64,000 bases of DNA from Guyanagaster necrorhizus (GCF_019112545.1 NW_025064925.1:156855-220854), one strand, 5' to 3'; numbered from the stretch's first letter, positions 11,845 through 23,458 are shown. Notes: generated by a model from the sequence alone, not told the origin. Numbers and translations are program-made.

Positions 11845-12210
11845 ATGTATGTCCACATCACCCTCTATGATATCGGAATGACAGGCGCCTACCACTGGGC
11901 CCTCATTCCAACTAGTGGCAAGAGGTTCACCCGTTCGCTGAAGTCGTACCAGATCAACAATCCTAACCGGGATTCATTCTGTGAGCTAGCGCATATCATC
12001 GAACCCAATCTGGCTAGTACGGATAAATTCAACTGCTGTGTCCGTCTTCTCTCCATCAATCTCCCAATCTCTGACATCCATGCCTTCATGGAAGAACAAA
12101 ACGCAGAGCGAGGCGAGACGCCGCTATTATCGACACATCTTCAACGTGGGTGGACGTCCGCGCAATGGTGTATTCGGATACTATCTGAACTCGTTGAGTC
12201 GGGTTTCTGA
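11845..12210 (+). CDS. conserved hypothetical protein, 121 aa
   Basis: The frame is open from 11533, but the likely start is the ATG at 11845 (MYVHITLYDIGMTGAYHW), because that segment resembles the N-terminus of a family of small agaricomycete proteins of unknown role. The family is recalled from memory and not confirmed. Family-like features are GAYHWALIPTSG near residue 14, a central acidic and polar part, and a C-terminal block ending SAQWCIRILSELVESG. No signal peptide or membrane segment is evident. The upstream 104 codons look less protein-like and could be an extension or UTR. It lies 365 bp from the 3' end of the convergent MYND gene. Confidence 0.55.
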   Translation: MYVHITLYDIGMTGAYHWALIPTSGKRFTRSLKSYQINNPNRDSFCELAHIIEPNLASTDKFNCCVRLLSINLPISDIHAFMEEQNAERGETPLLSTHLQRGWTSAQWCIRILSELVESGF

Positions 12211-12574
12211 AATATACCATTGAATACAGGCGACCTACAGAGCCGATTCTACCAGAGAGCTCGCCTTGGGGATGTTGGGTGAAAGTTCTAATTGGCCTGG
12301 GATACCTTCGATGGAATACGAGTAATTGATTATGATTTCACCATGACATGAGAAATCGGTTTGTGATACATGCGTGTTTTTATCTTCCGCAGCTGATTCC
12401 TCGTTCTCTTTAAATCCGAAGGGATGAATGCGGGAGACGGGGCCTATGAAATCTAAAATATACTCTCAGAAAAATCAGTCGAAATCTACCATGACTAGAG
12501 GCTACATTAGAAGCTATCGACGGACAATGCTAAATAGTAGACTGTGTTTACAATGCATCACCAATTTAACCCCT

Positions 12575-14844
12575 TTACACCTCCGTGCCGAAGCCGACCG
12601 TGTTGAAATCAAATAGATATGTCTCCAGCAACGGTTGCGCCATTGTTCCTTCTGGAATTTCCAAAAGAATTAAATCCCTTCCGGCTTCCTTCGCGAGCGC
12701 CAAAGCAGTGTTCCACTCCTCAGCAGATACGGTTTCAGTAGTGCGGAACTCTTTGTCCGTGATGACATACAATTTCCTTGGAACTTGTGTGTAATCCGTG
12801 ACAGTGAGCAAAACAACGAAGCCGTCCGTGCCCCTCCGCTTTTCCAACTTCTGTTTTTGAATAAGTCCAGCATTCTCCTGGATGTCTTTTTGAATAACGG
12901 CATATGCGAAATGGCGTTCGCGCTTCGACATGGGCATGGGGAGACGATCTGTGAATGATCGTTAAAAACATCGACCGGAAGTTATTCATAGAAAGCAAGA
13001 ACTGACCTCGAAGACCATCTTGTATCATTCGACAAACATTTTTATGACCATCGCCCCAATCCAGTTTCTGGCACTCTTTCGAGCAATAGTACTCGAAACA
13101 GCAGGCTTCGCAACGTCTGAGCGTACGCTTGGAGCCGTCATTCGTGTGCGGACACTGGATAGGATCTATGAGCGATGGGCCATTGGAAATTATAAGAGCT
13201 CACAGCAGGATACGAGCACTTTGTCAGTTCACACCCGGAAGCCATATAATCCTTGAGTATACCCCAACGTGTCTCCGTGGTCTCCTTTAGTGCGGTCCAA
13301 GCATCGCCAACCGGTCCTGCCTCAGAAATGCCAGGTTTTAAATCGGCCGCATATAAGACCTTCCACATTTTTGCGAGTACAGTGCGATAGAGTGTGTACG
13401 ATGTCATCAAGTGCAGCAACGGAACAAGACTCGCCTCGTTATCATAGGCGTCCACTTTTGACTGTGCCTTTAAGAGTGCCGGTATCACGTCAGCGTCCAA
13501 CCCTTCGATTATTCGACCAGAACCCTCCTGAAACACTCGTAGCAAGTAGAATAACGAGAATTGAAGCAGTCTGGAGTAAACGGCCAGTTCATCGGGAGAG
13601 CACGTTTCCTCTTTCTTAGCCGCGATACCAGCAATCCGTCGACAGATCCACGACACAGAGTCGCATGAGATGAAAGTTCGGGTGAACGGATGAGAATACG
13701 TCGTGCTAATGACTAGGAACATGATGCCCCCGTCGTAGTCCGCGTCAGGCTCCCGTTCGCGAGCAACAATACGAGTGCAGACTTCTTTTACATTGATAGG
13801 GTTCCGAACCCAATTAAAAGCGTTCGAAAACTCCTTCTGAACCCGATTAACAGCGTTCGAACCCTCGCTATCGACAGTGGGTTTCTGCAGGATGAGCATC
13901 ATGATTACCCTGGCAATATTCTCGACCCGACCATGTTCTGCACGAATGCCGCATATCCACAAGACGGTCATGGAAAAAACGAAACCTTTGATATCTCGCA
14001 TCTTTGCACAGTAATCAGGGTCGGTGGCTACGGTGCCGAGGAACTCCACAATTTGAACCGTTAAGGCCACTGCCGACGTAGAAATGTGGATATTCGCGTC
14101 GATGAAATAGTGCTGGAAAAATTTGATAGCCCAAAGACATATCTGGCGACAAGTGATCACTAATCCAGCTGATTTGGAAAGTTCGAGAGCTTGTGGCGAT
14201 TGAAGAGCAACATTAAGCGCATGAAAGTAAGATCTGGCTCTGTCGAATGTTTTGAAGAAGTCTTCAGGAGATAACTTGTCTATCATCTCTGGTGGCGGCA
14301 AGTAATTCAGAAATACACGAACGACCTGGGCGAGGTGAGGTAACACGGTGGAATCGTCGCGGGCAAATTCTCCCAGCAGAACAAGAGCGTCGCCTGAGCC
14401 ACTGAGAGCCAACTCCTGCGAAATCGCGTTGAGCAAAAGGTACAGTTATGTGGTTGAACACTGACCCTCAGTGAGTCCATTGTAGAGAGAAGTTTGTACC
14501 GAAGGCTAATTCTGCTGAAAAACACGCGGCGGGCACGCTCTTCACTGGCAGGAGAGTCGAACAAAGTAAGCTCAGAACAAGGGAAATGCCGAATTTGGCC
14601 GAGTCCATAGTCCAACAGTATTGGATTTAGTAACTATATCGATACCGACCAGCCATGCTGAGTCATGTAATAAGTAGATAATGTCTGATTGAGAAAGTTA
14701 ATCATGCGGTTCTTATAACGTTGAAAAAGCGGAATCACGACTCACCTTGAACCATCTTGGGTCCAGTTGATGACCCAGCCCACTAAGTACTCGGAGATAC
14801 CAATGGAATTCGAACCAATGCCATGCCTCTGATGCATCTGCCAT
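12575..14844 (-). CDS. MYND-type zinc-finger protein, five exons, about 666 aa
   Basis: Exons read in phase as 14844-14746, 14633-14466, 14415-13204, 13154-13007 and 12948-12575, joined by GT-AG introns of 112, 50, 49 and 58 nt. The N-terminal 490 residues look alpha-helical (for example ELALSGSGDALVLLGEFA). A MYND zinc finger spans the exon 3-4 junction: CSYPAC then PHTN, RRCEACCFEYYCSKECQ and LDWGDGHKNVC, supplying the Cys and His ligands. MYND domains mediate protein-protein contacts, and large fungal families of this type have mostly unknown roles. The first exon is less certain, because its ATG lies inside the edge of an inverted duplication (14837 onward). The original 5' end may be lost. 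Confidence 0.75.
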
Positions 14845-15587
14845 TGCCGAGCATCTGCGTATTAACCGAAACGTAAGAGTTGTCAAATGGAACGCTCGAG
14901 GCATGGGCGGCAGCGAAGGCGGAAACGAGCTTTCAGGGTTCTTAGAATGGATGGGAGCACGTAACTGTAGTGACTATAAGGTACGGGAGGTTGTCTCCTC
15001 CAGGTATACGGCCGCTAAACATATAAAAGGATATATTTCAAGAGCAAGTCCAGAAATTCGTGAACGATTTTCCGTCCGCAAGGGGATGTGATCTGTTCAT
15101 CTGCGTATGTTCACCAGTGCAGTCCAGGTCAATGGTTACTGACTCGTCCATACAGGGATACTCCGCAGGCGCCATTTACGCCACGACTATTCGTTTCTCG
15201 GGCGACCTATATGATCGATGCTGTCAAGTCTTTAGCAACCCTATTAAATACATCCTCGTCTCTTATCCAATCGGCGTTGCATGGGCACTGGGACTTGGGC
15301 TCACTGGATGGTACTTTCGAGCGCTCGAAGGACTAGTGGGTGGTTACTGGGAAGACTGTCCACATGAACGTCCCGCGGACGTGCTAATCCTTATGGGCGG
15401 AAACGAGGTTGGGGGATGGTTCAACCCCGCACAATGGGCATATAATATGCGGATCGGTGTATTGGTCGGAAAGCATCGTCTGGAGCAGGGGAAATTTGGG
15501 AAGGTGACGGTTGATGGGGCGGATCATATATGGAACGGAAAATTGCCTCACATTGGGGAGGAAATTGAAAAGTGGATGAATGAATAA
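14837..15587 (+). pseudogene. alpha/beta hydrolase, 5'-truncated copy
   Basis: This is the duplicate of the intact gene at 47040-47901. Exon remnants are 14837-14980, 15054-15104 and 15156-15587, with the same two introns. The first about 37 residues, including the HGRIGG oxyanion region, are missing because the duplication begins inside exon 1. The nucleophile elbow GYSAGA and the His region GADHIW remain. The reading frame is open, but no start or promoter of its own is visible, and on the opposite strand its edge supplies the ATG of the MYND gene. Confidence 0.8.
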
Positions 15588-15720
15588 TTATAATATTACG
15601 ATGGTTAGTTTTCCAGCAAAGAACGGTAGATATGAAAATTCTTTAACTATTCTCATGAGAGTCGTATTTTCGGCCCACATGAGAAAGATCTTGGTGCAAT
15701 GTAGTGTGGGCCAAGTGCTA

Positions 15721-16640
15721 NNNNNNNNNNNNNNNNNNNNNNNNNNNNNNNNNNNNNNNNNNNNNNNNNNNNNNNNNNNNNNNNNNNNNNNNNNNNNNNN
15801 NNNNNNNNNNNNNNNNNNNNNNNNNNNNNNNNNNNNNNNNNNNNNNNNNNNNNNNNNNNNNNNNNNNNNNNNNNNNNNNNNNNNNNNNNNNNNNNNNNNN
15901 NNNNNNNNNNNNNNNNNNNNNNNNNNNNNNNNNNNNNNNNNNNNNNNNNNNNNNNNNNNNNNNNNNNNNNNNNNNNNNNNNNNNNNNNNNNNNNNNNNNN
16001 NNNNNNNNNNNNNNNNNNNNNNNNNNNNNNNNNNNNNNNNNNNNNNNNNNNNNNNNNNNNNNNNNNNNNNNNNNNNNNNNNNNNNNNNNNNNNNNNNNNN
16101 NNNNNNNNNNNNNNNNNNNNNNNNNNNNNNNNNNNNNNNNNNNNNNNNNNNNNNNNNNNNNNNNNNNNNNNNNNNNNNNNNNNNNNNNNNNNNNNNNNNN
16201 NNNNNNNNNNNNNNNNNNNNNNNNNNNNNNNNNNNNNNNNNNNNNNNNNNNNNNNNNNNNNNNNNNNNNNNNNNNNNNNNNNNNNNNNNNNNNNNNNNNN
16301 NNNNNNNNNNNNNNNNNNNNNNNNNNNNNNNNNNNNNNNNNNNNNNNNNNNNNNNNNNNNNNNNNNNNNNNNNNNNNNNNNNNNNNNNNNNNNNNNNNNN
16401 NNNNNNNNNNNNNNNNNNNNNNNNNNNNNNNNNNNNNNNNNNNNNNNNNNNNNNNNNNNNNNNNNNNNNNNNNNNNNNNNNNNNNNNNNNNNNNNNNNNN
16501 NNNNNNNNNNNNNNNNNNNNNNNNNNNNNNNNNNNNNNNNNNNNNNNNNNNNNNNNNNNNNNNNNNNNNNNNNNNNNNNNNNNNNNNNNNNNNNNNNNNN
16601 NNNNNNNNNNNNNNNNNNNNNNNNNNNNNNNNNNNNNNNN
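15721..16640. other. assembly gap (920 N)
   Basis: Unknown bases lie inside the duplicated block. The other copy suggests that the true interval is about 1.2 kb. Long frames through it are artefacts. Confidence 1.
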
Positions 16641-16842
16641 GAATCAACTACGACTACGGCGTACATTCTTCCATTCATTTATTATGTGCTTCTGATGGTT
16701 TATTTCACCTGTATGGAGTACTTCTGGGATTCTCCGCTCTTTCTACTGCTTGTGTCCTTGGAATGAGGCCCTTTCAGCGACCGGCGGCCCTCGCGGGTCA
16801 GTTCTACTATCTATATTCCGACAGCCAATTTATCCCTTTCCC

Positions 16843-18322
16843 CCTCGAGTACTCCTCCTCGGTGACATGGACGTACTCAGCCTCAGAGCTTAATGTTTCG
16901 GCCCACAAGTCGAGGAGGTCACCGAATGATAGACCGTCGTCGCCAGATCTCAGGACGTATTTTGAGGGGAGAGTTATGCTGAGGTTGTTAAGGATGGCTT
17001 CAACAAACACGCCGACGTTGGTGTCTGCGGACACTATCGTGGGTATACGCATACGCCCCCTTCCTTTCCTTCCCCCGCCATTATCTGGACTGCATTCTTC
17101 CTTGCTTCATCACCGCCACCATTTTATACTATGAAAATACATCTGGAGGACGTAACGTCTCATTGTGCTCCAGTGGAAGAGCCGCAGTGAACACTGAATA
17201 CCGCCTTTTCTATGTGGGTTTTGTCCTCTGTGTAAGCCCTTGCCCTGGTATTTCTTTTGAATCTTCTCGAATAATATTACCATGGAGCTACCGTCAATGA
17301 TATGCCACTGAGATAGCCCTTTTCAAGTCCAAGAATCACATTTTGAACGGGGATATGAGTGCTAGCGCGCGAGTAAGCGAACTCGGTATTTTTTGTCGCT
17401 CTGCGCTGATGTCTGGCAGATGCGCCAGTGTATTCGTTTTTTCGTCATCCAACACCACTTTTATGGCGGAAGACTATGAAAGGCCAACGCTTGCTTCAGC
17501 CCGATGTTTGGCGAAGAGCGAAATCTGGCAGTTATTTGTCCTCGTACGCTTATACGGTCTTATATTTCGCTTTAATCTTGAGATCCTTCCAGACGTTCGA
17601 AATACTTTGGCGCATACATCCACTTCGCCGTTTGCCTGTCTTCAGTCGCAATACAGCGACTTCAGAGCCCTATAAGATGATGCTTTTGTTTGAGAAGGAG
17701 AATTTCGGTACTGGACCGTTCCGTCGTTCCGTCGTTCTGCCGTACGTACGTTCGTTTTCTCGGCTCTTTGTATGTCAAGACGTCGTACTTCCAGAGTGAG
17801 ACGCTGCGGTCGACGCGGTTTCTGCTATGTAATTTGGGGTAGGCTGTTGGCTCACTTTGCAATGTTCAAGTCTCATCGTTCCCTATAGCCTTAGAAATGC
17901 CAACGAAAATCAGGACATGATGCCCGGACGTTCTGATGCCAGCTTTGTTATGGGAACAAGTATGTCCAAGTTCAATCACTTCTCTGTTTAAGAGGGACAT
18001 AACGATCTTGATGACAGATCTCCGTTATGATCCCATAAATGTTTTCGGGTTCAGTATTCTCTCCCCGAGCGTGCAGATGTTGACAGAACAACGAACATTT
18101 CAAACGTTGCGACGGCCCGGTCTGTGTATGAAGGAACATCCAACTCTAATGAGAAGTTACAACGACGAAGCTAAAACTTAAACGGCGATCTAGACGGAAG
18201 ATCTTTGACTATGTGAAGTCGATGGGTGCTATTCGGTCCCCCCTCCGACTCCAAATCGGCGGTTTCAAAAATTACTTGACCCTGACGCGTCGCGTGCACG
18301 CAGCTGCCCTTATTCTTTCTTT
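16843..18322. other. no confident gene
   Basis: This is CpG-bearing sequence beyond the end of the duplication. Open frames are short, overlap on several strands and carry no recognisable motif. The last part could be promoter of the downstream zinc-finger gene. Confidence 0.45.
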
Positions 18323-18625
18323 TTGGTGTTTTTTTTTCCTTTTCGCGTTAGCGTGTGCGGAATGCACCCGACTGGCGCGTCCTACATTACCTTGCGAGCT
18401 CTTCCCAAGGCATTGTCAGTCAAAGTTTTTGTCTTGAATGACCAATGCGAAAAATTCCGCCACGCTAAGGCGTCGAATAAAGACAAGTTACATTGTCCTT
18501 GGGGGAATTTGCCTTTATCGGAGAGCTTCGACCTTGATTTCCATTTGCCACCGAAATGCTTAAAATCCAGGAGGACAATCTCCCTCCCCACATCGGTCCC
18601 CCTCGTTCTGCGTTCTTTTCTCAGT

Positions 18626-19681
18626 ATGTCTTCCACTGGCTTGGAAGACATATTCATGGCGAACCGGGAGACCATACAGCAAGTATCTGCAGACGGCGTC
18701 ATTCCCGACAGGAACGACACACTTTGTGCGTATGCTCCTCCCAGCACGAATAGGTGGTTCTGCTCGTACAGCGGGGACACCCCATGGTGCCTCTGGCACG
18801 ACGGGCCAGCACTGGGGAGGTTCATCGATCTCTATTCGCAGGTACGTCCAACGACGGGAGAAGACGTCCATCGGATAGAGTTTGTCAATGGCGAGATCGC
18901 GCACGAGCATTCCCCTGGGTGGACGTTCTGTGCGCCGGCACCCACTCGGGAATTTTGGGCGGCGTACCCGAAGCATTATGCGGAGCCTGGGAGCGGGCTT
19001 CCTCCTCTCGTTCCTTTATCGTACCCGCAGGATGGTGAGTTGGCCGCTCCTGCGATACTGAATGAGCAGGACAAGCCTCTGGATCTTGATCTGGGACACT
19101 GTCCGGGCCCCCTTCCTCCTCGTTCACCATTGCCGGTCGTTAAAGTTGAAGCTCAAGAGCGCGAGATCCGCCCGCTACCTCGTGGTGGTCGTGAACGCGC
19201 CGAGGCATCTCCCGTCGCAGCCTCGCTCTCGCCCTCTTCGTCGCTAACATTATTCTCTCCCTCTCCTCCGCCCGAGCTCCGCTGCCTCTACCTCCACTGC
19301 GATAACCGTTTCCCCTCCCTCGACATGTTGTATGCGCATCTCCGATCATCCAAGCACCCCAAGGGGGAGGAGGAGGAGGAGGAGGAGAAGGGGAAAAAAA
19401 AGCACAAGTACCGTTGTGCGTTCCCGGGGTGCGTCCACATGCTCGTGAACCGGGGGGATTTCCCTCGGCACGCCGAGTCGGCGGGACATTGCCCGGAACG
19501 GCGCTACGTGTGCGGGGGGTGCAGGAAGGGGTTTACGCGGGTGGATGCACTGAAGAGGCATCAGGTGAATGATGGGGCGAAGAAGGAGTGTAGGAAGGCA
19601 TGGAGGGAGGAGGAGAGGATGAAGATGGAGGAGGGGGCGATGACGGTGGGGGGTGCTAGGAAGCGGAGGAGGACGAAGTAG
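18626..19681 (+). CDS. C2H2 zinc-finger protein, 351 aa
   Basis: The frame is open from 18323, but I favour the ATG at 18626 (MSSTGLEDIF) because the upstream part is compositionally odd and lacks a good start context. The N-terminal half is rich in Trp and aromatic residues (WFCSYSGDTPWCLWHDG). A Pro/Ser-rich linker follows. The C-terminus holds three zinc-finger units: CLYLHC with H-x5-H, CAFPGC with H-x5-H, and CGGCRKGFTRVDALKRH with a late Cys. An acidic Glu run separates units 1 and 2. The last residues, ARKRRRTK, form a likely nuclear signal. A DNA-binding regulator is the natural reading; its targets are unknown. Confidence 0.7.
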   Translation: MSSTGLEDIFMANRETIQQVSADGVIPDRNDTLCAYAPPSTNRWFCSYSGDTPWCLWHDGPALGRFIDLYSQVRPTTGEDVHRIEFVNGEIAHEHSPGWTFCAPAPTREFWAAYPKHYAEPGSGLPPLVPLSYPQDGELAAPAILNEQDKPLDLDLGHCPGPLPPRSPLPVVKVEAQEREIRPLPRGGRERAEASPVAASLSPSSSLTLFSPSPPPELRCLYLHCDNRFPSLDMLYAHLRSSKHPKGEEEEEEEKGKKKHKYRCAFPGCVHMLVNRGDFPRHAESAGHCPERRYVCGGCRKGFTRVDALKRHQVNDGAKKECRKAWREEERMKMEEGAMTVGGARKRRRTK

Positions 19682-19734
19682 GTGGGGTCCGGGCGCGTTA
19701 TTTGGACTGGATATAAGTATTCTATCTCTCCTTG

Positions 19735-19890
19735 TTTCATTAGTATTTTCTCTACGTAGTCATTTATTCCTCCTCCAGCAAATAATTGTCGCGATACGTA
19801 CATATCATGTTCTCGTCTGCGATTTTCAATAAACTAGTTCGTTGCAGCTTGCCGTGTAGTGATTTAGTCAGCTCTGATACCAGATCCATG
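19735..19890 (-). repeat. dispersed repeat with tRNA-iMet primer-site-like motif
   Basis: On the minus strand TGGTATCAGAGC (19872-19883), a form typical of primer sites matched to initiator-tRNA 3' ends, is followed by TGACTAAATCACTAC. A similar block at 21285-21445 keeps the same order of motifs in degenerate form. TAAATCACTAC recurs at about 23882 and 45308. The likeliest reading is remnants of an LTR element leader; no LTR ends were delimited. Confidence 0.4.
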
Positions 19891-21284
19891 AAGGCTTTCA
19901 AGTGTACATCGGGCTCAGTCGTCTCTAGCACTTCTTCGCCGGAGCCCTAGTGAAATGGCGGCTCCAACCAATATCCACCAAAGGAGTGCTGAGACAAAGG
20001 ATTCAGGGTGAACACAATCAGAAGTTTGGTTTGCGTCAGCTTGGAGGCATCTATTTCCAAGAAGTAAGGTCAGTTTTGCAGTTGAATGAGTGGTACATGT
20101 CCACATCGCGTTCATGGGATGAGAGCCACGAATCCCTGTTTTTTTTTGTCCACGCACAATCCCCCCACCTTACTTTGGAATCTAGATGGCTATGCTACTC
20201 TTATTCTTGTTCTGAACAAAGGACTGGGAATTACACTGCCCGCTCTATTAGCATGGGACGAGATTCTGATGTTAGAGAGAAAGCCGTGTCCACCGCGAAT
20301 ATCTTTGGATCGTATCTCTGCTTGGTAACGGAAGTAAATTAGTACTTGCAAGTATTCTTTGAATCCTTACGCTGATCCGCTTTCAGTCTCAGGACGGCTC
20401 TTTACTGGCTCGTCGGATGTGAGGGGGGATCCATACATACGCTCTACGACAACCTTAACCTCCCCCTTTTTCCCCGAGTACTGTCAATTCTTTGCTGAAC
20501 TCCGAACCTGTGGTGGGCCACTTTTTCATAACTGAGAACCGAACTGACGGGTTTAGTTTAAGGTATGTCCGTGCAGCCGTCTGATAAAAGTGCTGTGAGG
20601 ATGGAAAGTTGGGAATGAAATCCAAGGCCGATGCACAGACTCAGAGCAAATGACGTGGAATTGGGACAATTTGCAATAAACACTGCTTAGTCATCGGCCC
20701 ACCCTTGGATGATGCTGCTCGCCGACGATCTGCTGCTGATCTACACCATCGCCTTTCTCTCTGTTCCAAACCGAAGCGGGATAAAAAAATTCTACATCAC
20801 AAGGTGGCCAGATGGATTTACGACTGGGGAATTAATACTGGTTTGCACGTGCGTGCCGCGCTGTCGGTGAAGATGATTGATTGTTCTTATGGCGTGTTTT
20901 GATATGGGCGTTACATGCGCCCTCCTGTTGAGGCAGTCGGTGGTCACGGGAGCATTCGTCCATGCTCAGTGGAGAAGTCGTTACGTGTTCATACACCTAG
21001 ATCGAGTGGTCGTGTATAGGCCGACTGTTTATCTTCATCCATAAAATAGCGCACTGCTTGGGCAACTGACTAGGCCTACAGGATGGCTGATGATACATAA
21101 ATACAACTAAGCATAGTTGAGACACAGAGCGCCATCAATTGCCCCCCTCATGTACAGGTACGGGCTGTAGGCCTACGGGAGGAGGGGGAGAAGGAAGCAT
21201 ACAGGTTTGTCTTCTCGAGTTTTCACGCGTTCCGTGGACATAATGATCACCATCCCGTGGTATCTCATAGATACGACTGCCTAC
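19891..21284. other. no confident gene
   Basis: This is CpG-bearing DNA with only short overlapping frames and no recognised domain. Confidence 0.4.
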
Positions 21285-21445
21285 ATGATCATTTAGTCCT
21301 CCAGAGCAATAATTCTCGTGGTTACGTACGTGATATGAGGTTCGTCCGTCGTCAAAAAGCGCAGGGGGGAACCTATCGACAAATATCAGCTGGTCGTTCG
21401 TCGGAGCTTTAGTGATTTAATCGGCGCCGGTATCACTCGAGATGC
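21285..21445 (-). repeat. second copy of the 19735-19890 repeat
   Basis: Shared blocks include the TCATTTA/TCCTCC segment, TACGTACGT and the TAGTGATTTAATCGG end. The primer-site-like motif is degenerate here. It overlaps the 3' end of a possible small gene. Confidence 0.4.
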
Positions 21446-21654
21446 ATCACCGGCACCTCTCGCAGGGTTGTCACCTCCTCGAGTTTATCCTCAGCGTCCT
21501 CGCATACATCCACATCCAACGGCGTCTCTTGCGGGTCCCTCCAGAAGCTCGTCGAACAGTCCGGGTCGGAAAGTTGTGCGAAATTAGGCGCTGGAACAAA
21601 GGAGTCGGGAACGAATGCAGCAGCGGTGGACTTATATCCTTTCCCTTGTTTCAT
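21433..21654 (-). CDS. possible small acidic protein, 73 aa
   Basis: The frame starts MKQGKGYKSTAAA and ends with an acidic tail (CEDAEDKLEEV). It has an acceptable start context and no stop until VMHLE. I recognise no family. It could also be the last exon of a longer gene upstream on the minus strand. Its 3' end overlaps a dispersed repeat, which weakens the case for a real gene. Confidence 0.25.
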   Translation of the reverse strand: MKQGKGYKSTAAAFVPDSFVPAPNFAQLSDPDCSTSFWRDPQETPLDVDVCEDAEDKLEEVTTLREVPVMHLE

Positions 21655-22382
21655 CCTCGCGATGTCCTTTTATAAAGAGCATATACGCAGTTCCTGAGAT
21701 TCGGATTGGGAGTAAAGGATCTGAAAGAGGTCGGTTTTTGGAAAGGATGTGGGCGCGGGGTGAATAGGTGTAGGCATGTCTTTTGAGAGATTCGGCCGAG
21801 GATCTGTCGCACACACCGGCTCGGTCCGCGTATGACGACGACGACGACGGGAACACGGAGAATCGTGCCCGCAACCTCCGAGTTGGAGAACGGTGATAGA
21901 GAATCTACTATATCAGAGCCGGCTCGGAATCGTACTCAGCCCGAGAGGGAAAAAATCAAAGGACTTGCCGAAAATGGCAATATCGAAGCAGCGGCGCGAC
22001 AACGTGGTATCTTCTTGACTGCTACTCTCGAAATTACAACGCGGTCCTTGTATCCTGTCAAATGTACTTCATATGTATAACCCGTTCCTTCCCGCTCCAA
22101 CTCACCTCAGGAGTGTTCCTTAGCCCACGAGCATACGTCGTTCCTAACCTCCAACTAACCTCCACAATTCCCAGTACGCGATGAGGCAGATAAACACTTG
22201 AGAAGGATGGCTGGACGGAATCAATAACTGTTATCGACAGTGACAACAGAGTCGAGAGAAGACATCTCCGCGCGGAACTCTTGACACGCTGCATTACCAA
22301 AAAAATAAGGGAAGCGAGTGTACTCTAAACTCAAAAGTGAACGTGAAAGAGGGAAAAAAAATACTTTCACAGCCACCTTTCA

Positions 22383-22444
22383 TTCGGATAGAGGGAATCG
22401 AACCCTGAGGTTCAGCCGTAATCCATTACGCTACTTATATCCAA
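22383..22444 (-). ncRNA. tRNA-like sequence T1
   Basis: On the minus strand the acceptor-like ends TTGGATA and TATCCGA pair. The A box TAGCGTAATGG and the B box GGTTCGATTCC are both present. The anticodon arm is missing or shrunken. An 8-T run lies 22 nt downstream (22354-22361), as for a pol III terminator. Confidence 0.5.
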
Positions 22445-22530
22445 GTGTTCGTTGTTTAGGCCCTCCCCCCAGTGAAGAGAAAGTTAACCATGGACGATGA
22501 CCGGTGAAGCGCAATGAGGAGAGTGGAAGA

Positions 22531-22577
22531 GGGGGTGAATCAAACCCAGGGAGACATTGCACCGTTACATATAACAA
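22531..22577 (-). ncRNA. tRNA-like sequence U1 (weak)
   Basis: The minus strand reads CGGTGCAATG then GGGTTTGATTC, an A-box/B-box pair close together. No T-run follows, so this copy is probably dead. Confidence 0.3.
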
Positions 22578-22740
22578 TGAGGAATGAAGGATGTTGCTTT
22601 CATATTAGCACTACGTATCTGTCCTTGGAAGAAGCACTCTCCAGGGGATTTGGGGACCTTTTTCGTTGGAGTTCAGAAGTCAAGAGAGAAAGTAAACATG
22701 AAAAAATGGCGAAAAAATGACACCTATCTGGCTTTCGAAT

Positions 22741-22796
22741 GGGGGACAGGGAATCGAACCTCTGGCTAATGGAATATGCCATTTGCACCAAGTGTA
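22741..22796 (-). ncRNA. tRNA-like sequence U2
   Basis: The minus strand has TTGGTGCAAATGGCA (A box) and AGGTTCGATTCCCT (B box). Between them AATGG and CCATT can pair in a short hairpin. Two 6-T runs follow (22712-22717 and 22701-22706), the first 23 nt downstream. Confidence 0.45.
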
Positions 22797-22981
22797 TGCG
22801 GAGACTATGTAAACAACGAGGGACAATTGGAAGACAGCGTGGATTTACAGAACCACTAGTAACTTGTGTCTGTTGTCTCCTCCGACAAACTCATCATGAA
22901 CATGGGGGATCAGAGACTGACCAGAATTCCTTCGCTGATCATTTGCTCTTACTGCTTCTAAGTCTAAATATCCGTATCTGA

Positions 22982-23094
22982 TCAGGTAACGCTTGAGAAA
23001 TGACAGCGGGACGAATCAGTAACTGACTACAGAGCTCAGAGAATGTATCCCCATGTGGAACGATCGCATCTAGAATCCATTTACTTTTGCAAAT
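22982..23094. other. spacer between repeat units
   Basis: No feature is recognised beyond faint similarity to other unit spacers. Confidence 0.3.
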
Positions 23095-23171
23095 GCATTA
23101 TCAAAAATGAGCGCACTCTAAATCGGCAAGAGAATGTGAAACAGGGAAAAAACTTTTGATGCACTCTGTCA

Positions 23172-23232
23172 TTCAGATAGAGGGAATCGAACCCTGATCT
23201 AAGCTATAATCCATTAAGCTACTTATATCCAA
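23172..23232 (-). ncRNA. tRNA-like sequence T2
   Basis: This has the same layout as T1: ends TTGGATA and TATCTGA, A box TAGCTTAATGG, B box GGTTCGATTCC and no normal anticodon arm. A 6-T run lies at 23147-23152. In the hairpin after the A box a G-C pair of T1 can be T-A here. Confidence 0.5.
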
Positions 23233-23403
23233 GTGCTCACGGTTTAGGCCTCCCGTGAAGATAAAAGTTAACCATGGATGATGATCCATCAAGCTCAGTG
23301 AGGGGAGGGAGGCGCAGTTCACAAGTTGGAGGTTTGCATCAAGAGGAACAAAAAGTAAGCATGAAAATTGTCAAAAAAGCGAATCAACCTGCTGATCCTC
23401 GAT

Positions 23404-23458
23404 TGCGACGGAGGCAATCGAACTCGAGATAATGATAGATGCCATTACACCAGGTTTA
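23404..23458 (-). ncRNA. tRNA-like sequence U3
   Basis: The minus strand has CTGGTGTAATGGCA and GAGTTCGATTGCC. A 6-T run lies 25 nt downstream (23373-23378). The type matches U2. Confidence 0.4.

Larger units (their letters stand above)
14837..16842 (+). repeat. inverted segmental duplication, copy 1
   Basis: The sequence matches the reverse complement of 45536-47790 closely from TCTGCCATTGCC at 14837 to the TTCCC at about 16842. The central part is hidden by the gap at 15721-16640. The copy carries a 5'-truncated hydrolase gene. Base changes are scattered; the hydrolase C-terminal half differs at only a few residues (MRIGVLVG here, MWTGVLDG in copy 2). Confidence 0.85.

Noticed and set aside
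13020..13619. Plus-strand frames over the MYND gene
   Set aside because: They are antisense to exons whose MYND finger and splice phases are convincing.
1165..15720. Shared GCACTTGGCCC next to both N gaps (one inverted)
   Set aside because: It is only 11 bp and in opposite orientation relative to the gaps; it may be chance or a collapsed repeat edge and cannot be tested here.
15580..17134. Frames of 300 to 476 codons across the second N gap
   Set aside because: Same artefact; real sequence on either side has short open stretches only.
19363..19396. GGA-rich simple repeat as a separate element
   Set aside because: It is the coding stretch for the Glu run of the C2H2 protein.
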